Positions 1 through 5,447 of a stretch of 9,004 nucleotides of DNA are shown here, one piece after another (position 1 is the stretch's first letter; each line of letters opens with the position of its first letter). The position numbers and the translations under genes are program-made. The notes below the pieces were generated by a model. The model saw only the letters and a program-made list of their open reading frames with translations, had not been told where the DNA came from and searched no databases. Origin of the DNA: CBDTTW01 sp965363675 (lineage in GTDB: Bacteria; Bacteroidota; Rhodothermia; Rhodothermales; DASSAV01); the NCBI GenBank assembly GCA_965363675.1, contig CBDTTW010000124.1:1-9004 (forward strand). Direction: 5' to 3'.

Positions 1-22
1 AGGGTAGGGCAAAAAAGGGAAA

Positions 23-54
23 AAGGCCCCGGGCGCTGCGGCGTCCGGGGCCTT
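23..54. terminator. GC-rich hairpin, probable intrinsic terminator at left edge
   Basis: Perfect 10-bp inverted repeat, AAGGCCCCGG (23-32) and CCGGGGCCTT (45-54), with a 12-base loop. The left side is A-rich (11-24), so read on the minus strand the stem is followed by a broken U-tract (TTTTT, CCC, TTTTTT). Read on the plus strand only TT follows. The stem is strong enough to act as a terminator. It may close a plus-strand gene outside the window, but the tract polarity fits leftward transcription better. No minus-strand gene to its right would feed it before the beta-barrel gene ending at 4216. Direction is therefore left open. Confidence 0.55.
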
Positions 55-129
55 CATGCGTCTCCGGGTCTGCGGCCGGGCGAGGGTGCGCCGTATATTG
101 GCGGCTTCATTCCTCAAGCGCCCGACCGC

Positions 130-1143
130 GTGCCCCTCCGCCCTGAACAACTCGTAGCCTCCGTGCGCACGCTGCACGAGGCCGTGCGCGACGCCGTCGT
201 GGCGGCGTGCGAAGCCGAAGCCGTCGAGCACCTGGCCGGCATCGCCGCCGAAGAAGAAGGCGATACGATTTACGCCGTAGACCGGGTGAGCGAGGAGGTG
301 CTCGTGGCGTTCGTCGAGCGCGAGATCGCCCGGCATGAGCCCGTCGTGCTGGTGGCCGAGGGCCTGGCGCATGGGCAGGTGACGCTGCCCCACGGCGCCG
401 ACGAAGCCGATGCCCGCTGGCGCATCATCGTGGACCCCATCGACGGCACGCGCGGACTGATGTACCAGAAACGCAGCGCCTGGATCCTGACGGGCATCGC
501 CCCCAACCGGGGGGCGCAGACGAACCTTCAGGACATCGTGGCGGCCGTCCAGACCGAAATACCGCTCGTCAAGCAGCACCTTTCCGATGCGCTCTGGGCC
601 ATTCGCGGCCGGGGCGCCTTCGCCGAGCGCTTCGACCGCCTTCGCGGCGCGCGCGCGCCGCTGCGGCTGCACCCGACGCGCGCGGCAAGCATCGCGCACG
701 GCTTCGCCACGGTGTCGCGCTTCTTCCCCGGCGCCCGCGACGAGCTGGCCGCCATCGACGAGGAGATCGTGCTGGAGCTGCTTGGACCGGTGGCTCCCGG
801 CAAGGCGCACCTGTTCGAGGATCAGTACATCTCGACGGGCGGGCAGCTCTACGAACTCATGGCCGGGCACGACCGTTACATCGCGGATCTGCGGCCGCTC
901 GCCGAGCAGATCCTGGCCCGGCGCGGCCTGGCGCTCGGCATCTGCTGCCACCCCTATGACCTGTGCACTGAACTGATCGCCCGCGAAATGGGCGTCGAAA
1001 TCGCCGACCCGTGGGGCCGTCCCGTGGCCGCGCCGCTCAACGTCGAGGCGGATGTGGCGTGGGTCGGCTACGCCAACGCCGCTATCCGCGCCGCCGTCGA
1101 GCCGGCCTTGCAGGCCGCCCTGCGCCGCCGTGGGCTGCTCTGA
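130..1143 (+). CDS. Inositol monophosphatase-family (FIG superfamily) phosphatase-like protein
   Basis: Predicted Mg2+-dependent phosphomonoesterase of the inositol monophosphatase/fructose-1,6-bisphosphatase/CysQ fold; the substrate cannot be told. Visible motifs: the metal-binding DPIDGT box at residues 102-107 inside WRIIVDPIDGTRGL; an acidic residue in VAEG (E77), where the family usually has a GEE-type motif; AVDRVSEE (D51), like the family's N-terminal D-x-x-[AS]-E region; and YDLCTELIAREMGVEIADPWG (from 276), matching the C-terminal WDxAA motif, with Asp277 as the expected metal ligand. At 337 aa it is longer than typical family members (about 260-280); the extra length is mostly in the middle (about 125-260). 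The start is GTG at 130, because the frame has no better start upstream and no Shine-Dalgarno is visible, as for its neighbours. TATATT at 94-99 is a possible -10 element. It is 121 bases upstream of the DAHP synthase gene on the same strand; co-transcription is possible but not shown. Confidence 0.82.
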   Translation: MPLRPEQLVASVRTLHEAVRDAVVAACEAEAVEHLAGIAAEEEGDTIYAVDRVSEEVLVAFVEREIARHEPVVLVAEGLAHGQVTLPHGADEADARWRIIVDPIDGTRGLMYQKRSAWILTGIAPNRGAQTNLQDIVAAVQTEIPLVKQHLSDALWAIRGRGAFAERFDRLRGARAPLRLHPTRAASIAHGFATVSRFFPGARDELAAIDEEIVLELLGPVAPGKAHLFEDQYISTGGQLYELMAGHDRYIADLRPLAEQILARRGLALGICCHPYDLCTELIAREMGVEIADPWGRPVAAPLNVEADVAWVGYANAAIRAAVEPALQAALRRRGLL

Positions 1144-1157
1144 GGGCGAGCGCTGCC

Positions 1158-1172
1158 GACGAATTTTTCGTC
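1158..1172 (+). other. Small A/T-loop hairpin downstream of the phosphatase gene
   Basis: Perfect inverted repeat GACGAA (1158-1163) / TTCGTC (1167-1172) with a TTT loop, 14 bases after the stop codon of the preceding gene. It lacks a following U-tract, so terminator activity is doubtful. It may only stabilise the mRNA 3' end. Confidence 0.3.
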
Positions 1173-1264
1173 CGCCGCGTGACTCTGTGCCTTATTTATC
1201 ATTATCGTACCGGCCCGCGCGGCTTCGTTCCTGCCGTCCGTAACACCTTGGCGCCCTATTTATC

Positions 1265-2392
1265 GTGATTCTGATTCTTACCCCCAATACGCCCCCTCAC
1301 TCGCCGGAATTCGAGGGCCTGGTTCGGTTTCTCGACGAGCTCGACGACATCGAGTACCGCATGCACCATGTGCAGGGCGCCGAGCAACTGCTGACCGAGG
1401 TGTACCTGATCGGCAATACGGCCGCGCTCTCGACCGAGCAGATGGGCGCGCTGCCCGGCGTCGAGCGCGTGGTGCGCGTCTCGCAGCCGTACCGCGTGCT
1501 CGGCCGCCACAAAGCCGACGACCGCCCCTGCGGCTTCGACTACAACGGCGTGCGCTTCGGGCAGGACAACCTGCATGTGTTCGCGGGGTTGTGCGCCGTA
1601 GATAACCCCGAGCACGTCGAGCAGATGATGCGGGCGCTCCAGGAAAATGGCCAGGTGTGCACGCGCATGGGCGCCTACAAGCCGCGCACGAACCCGTACT
1701 CGTTCCAGGGGCACGGCAAGCACTGCCTGCCGTTCGTGTTCGAGCTGGCGGGCAAGTACGGCATCCGCGTGATCGCCATGGAGGTGACGCACGAGTCGCA
1801 CGTGCAGGAGATCCACGACGCGCTCGAAGCAGGGGGGCAGCCCACCGGCGTGATGCTGCAAATCGGCACGCGCAACACGCAAAACTTCGAGCTGCTCAAG
1901 GCCGTCGGCCGCCAGCACGAGTACCCCGTGCTGCTCAAGCGCGGTTTCGGCATCACGCTCGACGAGTCGCTCAACGCCGCCGAATACCTGGCGAGCGAGG
2001 GCAACGCGAAGGTCGTCTTTTGCCTGCGCGGCATGAAAACCAACGCCGGCGACCCGCACCGCAACCTCGTGGACTTCGGGCACGTGCCCGTCGTGAAGCG
2101 CCTGACGCGCATGCCCGTCTGCGTCGATCCGTCGCACTCGGTCGGCAGCCGCGACGCTGCGCCGGACGGCCTGCTCGACACGATGCATGCCGCCGCCCAG
2201 GGCGTCATTGCCGGGGCCAACATGGTGCTCGTCGATTTTCACCCGGCGCCCAGCAAGGCGCTCGTGGACGGTCCGCAGGCGCTCGTCATTCCGGAGCTGC
2301 CGTACTTCCTGGAGGACATCCGCATCGTGCGGGAGGCGTACGAGCGGCGCGCCGCCCTCGCCCGGAAGCAGCGCGAGGCCGTCCCGGCCTGA
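1265..2392 (+). CDS. aroF: 3-deoxy-7-phosphoheptulonate (DAHP) synthase, class I-beta, divergent
   Basis: Condenses phosphoenolpyruvate and erythrose-4-phosphate to DAHP, the first step of aromatic amino acid synthesis. Residues 1-85 resemble the ferredoxin-like N-terminal domain of Thermotoga-type enzymes (MILILTPNTP..., GVERVVRVSQPYRVLGR), which carries Tyr/Phe feedback control in that group. The barrel follows, with KPRTNPYSFQG (139-149), LQIGTRNTQNF (198-208), LLKRGF (223-228), DPSH (288-291) and KALVDGPQAL (331-340). Expected PEP/phosphate-binding residues are present: R134, K139, R203, K225 and R255. Metal-site positions are C110, H291, D324 and D335. D324 stands where the family has Glu (EVHP becomes DFHP), GPCS is changed to GLCA, and CERG to CLRG. 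The GTG at 1265 is the only usable start: an in-frame stop lies at 1241 with no other start codon between. The symbol is generic, since DAHP synthase naming varies. A related PEP-aldol activity is less likely because KPRT and the N-terminal domain are kept. Confidence 0.88.
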   Translation: MILILTPNTPPHSPEFEGLVRFLDELDDIEYRMHHVQGAEQLLTEVYLIGNTAALSTEQMGALPGVERVVRVSQPYRVLGRHKADDRPCGFDYNGVRFGQDNLHVFAGLCAVDNPEHVEQMMRALQENGQVCTRMGAYKPRTNPYSFQGHGKHCLPFVFELAGKYGIRVIAMEVTHESHVQEIHDALEAGGQPTGVMLQIGTRNTQNFELLKAVGRQHEYPVLLKRGFGITLDESLNAAEYLASEGNAKVVFCLRGMKTNAGDPHRNLVDFGHVPVVKRLTRMPVCVDPSHSVGSRDAAPDGLLDTMHAAAQGVIAGANMVLVDFHPAPSKALVDGPQALVIPELPYFLEDIRIVREAYERRAALARKQREAVPA

Positions 2393-2395
2393 GGC

Positions 2396-2436
2396 GCGGG
2401 CCTGCGCAATTACGAAGGTGTTGCACGCAGGCCCGC
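2396..2436 (+). terminator. GC-rich hairpin after the DAHP synthase gene, possible terminator
   Basis: Perfect 11-bp inverted repeat GCGGGCCTGCG (2396-2406) / CGCAGGCCCGC (2426-2436), starting 4 bases after the stop codon. CAA (2407-2409) and TTG (2421-2423) can extend the stem beyond a two-base bulge. No U-tract follows, so it is a non-canonical terminator candidate or an mRNA 3'-end stabiliser. Position and stem strength support a transcript end here. Confidence 0.5.
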
Positions 2437-2531
2437 CGCACCGGGATTGAATCGGCAGGCTGCGCGTTTAGAGTCTGACCTGCGCAGAAATCCGCTGCGC
2501 CCCCGCAACCCCGCAGCCCGGCATACACTCC

Positions 2532-3632
2532 ATGGATGAACCACGCGCGGGCGCAGCGCGCGGCGGCATGAGCGCCTTCACGCGGCGCGTCATCGAGGTG
2601 TTCGTCATCGGCGCGGTGGCGTTTGCGCTGTTCCGCATCGTCGATGCGCTGCTGCTCGGCTTTGCGGGGCTGCTGCTGGCCGTGATTCTGCACGCGCTCA
2701 CGGGCGCGCTCACCCGGTACACGGGCCTCTCGCGCAAGCCTGCCCTCGTCCTCGTGACGGCTGCGCTGTTCGGGCTCATCGGGGTAGGGGCTTGGTTCCT
2801 GGGGCCGCTGCTGGCCGACCAGTTCGACGACTTCGCCACGTCGATCCCGGCGCTGCTGGAGCAGGTGCGCACGGAGCTTTCGGCCCGAAGCTGGGGCCGG
2901 TACGTGCTCGGGCACGTCGAGCGCCTGAGCGCCGTGCCGACGGGCAGCTCCGGGCGGCTCATCTCGCGCCTGACGGGGGCGGCGGTCTCGGTGCTCGACG
3001 CGCTGCTGACGCTCATCATCGTCGTCTTCGTAGGCGTCTTCATCGCCGCCGACCCGGCGCTCTACAAGCGCAGCATCGTCCGGCTGTTTCCGCTCGACCG
3101 GCAGGAGCGCATCAAGGCGGTGCTCAATGCGTGCGGGTACACGCTCAAGCGGTGGCTCATCGGCACGCTCGCCGCCATGACGTTCATCTTCATCGCCACG
3201 ACGGCGGGGCTCATGCTTATCGGGGTGCCGCACGCCCTTTTCCTGGGCTTTCTCGCCGGGCTGTGCGACTTCGTGCCGTTCTTCGGGCCGATTGCGGCGG
3301 CGGTGCCGGGGCTGCTGATTGCGGCGGCGCACAGCCCGGAGACGGCGGCCTATGCGGCGCTGCTGTACCTGGGGATTCAGCAGCTCGAAGGCAACCTCGT
3401 CACGCCGCTCGTGCACCAGCGCGCCATTTTCCTGCCTCCGGCCTTCGTGACGCTTGCCCTGATCGCCTTCGGGCTGCTCTTTGGGCCGCTGGGCATCGTG
3501 CTGGCCACGCCGCTTTCGGCGGTGCTGCTTATCGTCATTAAGATGCTTTACGTCGAGGACGTGCTGGGGCAGGATGCGCACGTGAAGGGAGCGATCACGG
3601 ACGCCCCGACCGACGCGCCCCCGGAATCGTGA
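2532..3632 (+). CDS. AI-2E family transporter (PerM/TqsA-like) inner-membrane protein
   Basis: Polytopic inner-membrane protein of the AI-2E exporter family (formerly UPF0118/PerM). Named members export autoinducer-2 or act as Na+/H+ antiporters, but most have unknown substrates. At 366 aa it has the usual family length. Hydrophobic segments lie at about 19-36, 38-58, 70-92, 152-173, 208-232, 236-266, 271-285 and 300-336. A soluble stretch (about 93-150) follows the third helix, as is typical. Family signatures are the DFVPFFGPIAAAVP stretch (246-259), the QQLEGNLVTPLV region (283-294, the conserved Q-x-x-E-x-N-x-x-x-P pattern) and FGLLFGPLGIVLATPL (313-328). The start is ATG at 2532; a second in-frame ATG at 2568 would remove only a 12-residue hydrophilic tail and is equally possible. 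Neither has a Shine-Dalgarno. The C-terminal tail (345-366) is acidic and Pro/Ala-rich. Nothing in the context points to a substrate. Confidence 0.88.
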   Translation: MDEPRAGAARGGMSAFTRRVIEVFVIGAVAFALFRIVDALLLGFAGLLLAVILHALTGALTRYTGLSRKPALVLVTAALFGLIGVGAWFLGPLLADQFDDFATSIPALLEQVRTELSARSWGRYVLGHVERLSAVPTGSSGRLISRLTGAAVSVLDALLTLIIVVFVGVFIAADPALYKRSIVRLFPLDRQERIKAVLNACGYTLKRWLIGTLAAMTFIFIATTAGLMLIGVPHALFLGFLAGLCDFVPFFGPIAAAVPGLLIAAAHSPETAAYAALLYLGIQQLEGNLVTPLVHQRAIFLPPAFVTLALIAFGLLFGPLGIVLATPLSAVLLIVIKMLYVEDVLGQDAHVKGAITDAPTDAPPES

Positions 3633-3763
3633 AGAACCCGAGAGAATGCCGGGGCGCGCCATTTCTACCCGTTTCTCCGCGCTGAAAACCGAGCGCCCCT
3701 TCTCGTCCGTGTCCGTAATCTCAAGGCAAGCCCTCGCCTCCTCCCCGTACCCGCTTACCCGCC

Positions 3764-4132
3764 ATGACTGCTCTACTGCCTACGATGGCTTCCGCCGGTG
3801 TGTTGGACCTGGTCGCCCGCATCGTGCTCGGTTTTTCGGTGCTGGCCTCGCTCGTCATCGCCGGGCGCATCCTCTACGAGACGTTTGCCTACGGCATGCA
3901 GAAGCGCTTCGAGCGGCAGGCCCTGCGGCGGCGCTACGTGCTCAACCGCCGCCCGCCCGCCCGCGCCTCGGAGCGCGTCGAAGCGGCGCCGGTGGCCGTG
4001 GCCGCCGCGCCGGCCGCAGCGGCCCCGCCGCGCCGCACCCTCGTCGATCACGGGCACATGGTCAGCGTCACGGTGCGCCTGCAATCCGGCGCCGAGGATG
4101 AATCCACCGTGTTCGGCGTGTGGCTGAACTGA
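3764..4132 (+). CDS. Small single-pass membrane protein, family not recognised
   Basis: I do not recognise this 122-aa protein. A hydrophobic segment at about residues 13-36 (VLDLVARIVLGFSVLASLVI...) looks like one transmembrane helix near the N-terminus. A strongly basic stretch follows (47-68, MQKRFERQALRRRYVLNRR), consistent with the C-terminal part facing the cytoplasm. Then comes an Ala/Pro/Val linker (70-90) and a short tail (91-122, HMVSVTVRLQSGAEDESTVFGVWLN) that alternates like beta strands. The frame is chosen over two overlapping frames because its third codon positions are strongly G/C, as in neighbouring genes, and because it ends 15 bases before a strong terminator. The start is ATG at 3764; ATG at 3785 would lose seven residues. 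It follows the AI-2E gene by 131 bases in which I see no clear signal, so it may be cotranscribed with it. Confidence 0.7.
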   Translation: MTALLPTMASAGVLDLVARIVLGFSVLASLVIAGRILYETFAYGMQKRFERQALRRRYVLNRRPPARASERVEAAPVAVAAAPAAAAPPRRTLVDHGHMVSVTVRLQSGAEDESTVFGVWLN

Positions 4133-4147
4133 CCCGGCCCGCCCCAA

Positions 4148-4194
4148 CGCAAAACGCCCGCCTGAGCCTGTGCGCTTCGGGCGGGCGTTTTGCG
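4148..4194. terminator. Bidirectional intrinsic terminator between convergent genes
   Basis: Perfect 15-bp inverted repeat CGCAAAACGCCCGCC (4148-4162) / GGCGGGCGTTTTGCG (4180-4194) with a 17-base loop that can pair further. The GC stem is flanked by A4 on the left and T4 on the right, so it reads as stem plus U-tract in both directions. It sits 15 bases after the plus-strand small membrane protein gene and 21 bases after the end of the minus-strand beta-barrel gene, exactly where two convergent transcripts should end. Confidence 0.92.
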
Positions 4195-4215
4195 TCGGCA
4201 GCGGCTGCCGCAGGG

Positions 4216-4839
4216 TCAGCGGCCGGGATGCCAGACGATGCCGAAGTTGAGGCGCGACGAGGCGGCGTCCTCCTCGATGTCGCGTTCGAGGTTGCCGGCG
4301 GAGGTCTGCGTCAGCTCGCCGCCGGAGAGCTTGAGGCCCAGGTCGAGCGCAAGCGCGCGCGAGGCGAAGTACTTGACGCCGCCGCCGAAGGTGAGGGCGC
4401 CGCCCGAGACTTCCACATCCAGCGGCCCGACTTCGTACTCGGCGGTTCTGCCGGTGAGGGCTACGTCGAGGTACGGCCGGAACTTGCTGCGCGTCGAGCC
4501 GAAGTGAAAGAGCCCGCCGATCTCGCCGTGCGCGAGCGTATAGTCTTTGCCGGCGTCGGGGTCGATGGTGGCGCCGTCGGCGTTGACGTAGAGCGTAAAG
4601 AGCTTGCTGAAGCCGTAGCCGAGCGTCAGGCCGAGGCCGCCGCCGCCTTCCCACTCGTCGTCGTCGTTGAAGCTCTCGCGCTGCCAGGACGTCCCGTTCA
4701 GGTGGACGCCTATCGAGAAGCCGCGCGTGTCGGAGGCCATGCGGCGGTTGCGGCTGCGGTCGCGGTCTCCCCGGCGCTGCCCATAGGCAGGCAGCACGAC
4801 GAGGCAGGCGAGGATCAGAACGAGAATGCGTGATTTCAT
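4216..4839 (-). CDS. Outer-membrane beta-barrel protein (OmpA/OmpW-like small barrel)
   Basis: A 207-aa secreted protein with a clear signal peptide: basic MKSR, hydrophobic ILVLILACLVVLP, then AYG|Q, giving probable cleavage after residue 20. The mature protein starts with an Arg/Asp-rich stretch (about 22-33). It then shows repeated amphipathic, Gly/aromatic-rich strands typical of an eight-stranded barrel: about 40-48, 66-77, 80-89, 104-113, 120-132, 146-159, 163-172 and 194-204. Motifs such as LGLTLGYGFSKLFTLYV and FGGGVKYFASRALALDLG resemble the generic outer-membrane beta-barrel domain. The last strand ends NFGIVWHPGR rather than in a terminal Phe. The ATG at 4839 is chosen over the in-frame ATG at 4938 because it places the signal peptide exactly at the N-terminus; the longer form would bury it behind 33 residues. 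It is convergent with the 3764-4132 gene and divergent from the ilv genes. Function beyond the barrel is unknown. Confidence 0.85.
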   Translation of the reverse strand: MKSRILVLILACLVVLPAYGQRRGDRDRSRNRRMASDTRGFSIGVHLNGTSWQRESFNDDDEWEGGGGLGLTLGYGFSKLFTLYVNADGATIDPDAGKDYTLAHGEIGGLFHFGSTRSKFRPYLDVALTGRTAEYEVGPLDVEVSGGALTFGGGVKYFASRALALDLGLKLSGGELTQTSAGNLERDIEEDAASSRLNFGIVWHPGR

Positions 4840-5047
4840 GGGCGCTGTAGGGTTGGTGAGGGAACGCGCTATACTTGCCGCCGCCGGCGGCTCTACGGTA
4901 ACGGGCGGAAGGCGTGTTCGCGCGCGCCGGGATGTCAACGCTCGTGTAACGAGGGTTTAATTACGCAAAACTGGGGTCGCCGGAAACGCTTCTCGAAGGC
5001 GCGCAGCGGAGGCTTGGAGAGCTTCGAATGTTAAAAAATGAAGAATA

Positions 5048-5082
5048 GAGCCCCTTTTGCAACGAACTCGTCGCAAGGGCTC
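5048..5082. other. Stable stem-loop in the intergenic region
   Basis: GAGCCC (5048-5053) pairs with GGGCTC (5077-5082). After a three-base bulge, TTGC (5057-5060) pairs with GCAA (5073-5076). ACG (5062-5064) with CGT (5069-5071) then closes an AACT tetraloop. The element is flanked on both sides by TAAAAAAT. On the minus strand the stem is followed by a T-rich stretch (TATTCTTCATTTTTT), so a leftward terminator is possible. On the plus strand it would be a structured part of a long ilv 5' UTR. Confidence 0.45.
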
Positions 5083-5174
5083 CTAAAAAATTATCCCTCG
5101 GAGGCCATAAAGCATTATCTACCTACGCGAAGGCCGGATGCGGGTATAACATTTTAACTCGCAAGCGCTTCCAG

Positions 5175-5186
5175 AAGGTTAACCTT
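5175..5186. promoter_or_regulatory. 12-bp perfect palindrome, candidate operator
   Basis: AAGGTTAACCTT is perfectly self-complementary, too tight to form an RNA hairpin and typical of a dimeric repressor or activator site. Its right half is reused in a second imperfect palindrome, CCTT (5183-5186) ... AAGG (5194-5197). It lies in the most AT-rich part of the region, 94 bases ahead of the short leader ORF. No regulator family can be named. Confidence 0.35.
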
Positions 5187-5279
5187 AATTATCAAGGATA
5201 TTTTCGATTTTGCTTTCACCTATTGTAAATGGCGACGCATTTCCCTTTATTACCGGCAATCAGCAAGAGCGGGGTGACC

Positions 5280-5447
5280 ATGCAGCGCAAGGCCAACCAC
5301 ATACCCACGAGCAACCGGCCCTCTTTCGGGGGCGCCGAGCGCGCGTGGGCGGCTCCTGCGGTAGGGATCGACATGATCGGGCGACTTTACGGCGTCGCGG
5401 CCTCGGTCGCGCTCCTCGCCCTGCTTAGCCTCGTTATTACGGGCTAA
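5280..5447 (+). CDS. Short ORF ahead of ilvD: candidate leader peptide or small membrane protein
   Basis: A 55-codon ORF (MQRKANHIPTSNRPSF...) ending 84 bases before the ilvD ATG. The N-terminal 35 residues are hydrophilic. The last 22 residues, starting GRLYGVAASV, contain 6 Leu, 3 Val and 1 Ile and end LLSLVITG. That end could be a transmembrane helix or the control codons of a branched-chain amino acid leader peptide. Support for translation: the base composition jumps from AT-rich to GC-rich close to this ATG, and most third codon positions are G or C. An in-frame ATG at 5229 would add 17 residues but lies in AT-rich sequence. GGGGTG at 5271-5276 is a poor, too-close Shine-Dalgarno. The last eight codons, including the stop, lie within the 5424-5448 hairpin. 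I do not recognise the protein itself. Confidence 0.55.
   Translation: MQRKANHIPTSNRPSFGGAERAWAAPAVGIDMIGRLYGVAASVALLALLSLVITG

Larger units (their letters stand above)
4840..5279. promoter_or_regulatory. Divergent AT-rich intergenic region upstream of ilv leader and beta-barrel gene
   Basis: About 440 bases with no convincing gene. It must hold the promoters of both the minus-strand beta-barrel gene and the plus-strand ilv operon. The first 130 bases are GC-rich and include a 12-bp palindrome GCCGCCGGCGGC (4880-4891) and a small hairpin CTCGT-GTA-ACGAG (4941-4953). From about 4955 the sequence turns AT-rich: 45% G+C over 5041-5280 (108 of 240 counted). This part contains the hairpin at 5048-5082, the palindrome at 5175-5186, a TATAAC (5145-5150) that could be a -10 box, and a TTTTCGATTTTG stretch (5201-5212). 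No -35/-10 pair with good spacing stands out, so the transcription start is not assigned. Confidence 0.6.

Noticed and set aside
1256..2242. 328-codon open frame on the minus strand across the DAHP synthase gene
   Set aside because: Fully antisense to a clear enzyme gene and without any domain-like pattern.
2286..3662. 458-codon open frame on the minus strand across the AI-2E gene
   Set aside because: Extremely Arg/Glu/His-rich and overlaps both the DAHP synthase end and the whole transporter gene; a composition artefact.
4120..4833. 237-codon plus-strand open frame over the beta-barrel gene
   Set aside because: The minus strand has a signal peptide and beta-barrel strands. The plus frame is Ala/Glu/Val-rich and would read through the terminator at 4148-4194.
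4933..4938. TTGACA on the minus strand as a -35 box for the beta-barrel gene
   Set aside because: There is no -10 at 16-18 bp. The nearest TATA-like hexamer (TATAGC, 4868-4873) is far outside normal spacing.
5029..5049. Six-codon mini-ORF (MLKNEE) ending at the base of the 5048-5082 hairpin
   Set aside because: It looks like a leader-ORF arrangement but is too short to separate from chance and has no regulatory amino acid run.
5038..5157. 39-codon ORF starting MKNRAPFATNSSQG in the AT-rich region
   Set aside because: It spans the 5048-5082 hairpin, has no ribosome-binding signal, no enrichment in Leu/Ile/Val, and third positions unlike the real genes. ORFs of this length are common by chance.
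4955..5279. T-box riboswitch or tRNA-like element ahead of ilvD
   Set aside because: I could not find a T-box consensus, a specifier-loop arrangement, or a tRNA cloverleaf. The ilv leader lacks a stem followed by a U-tract.
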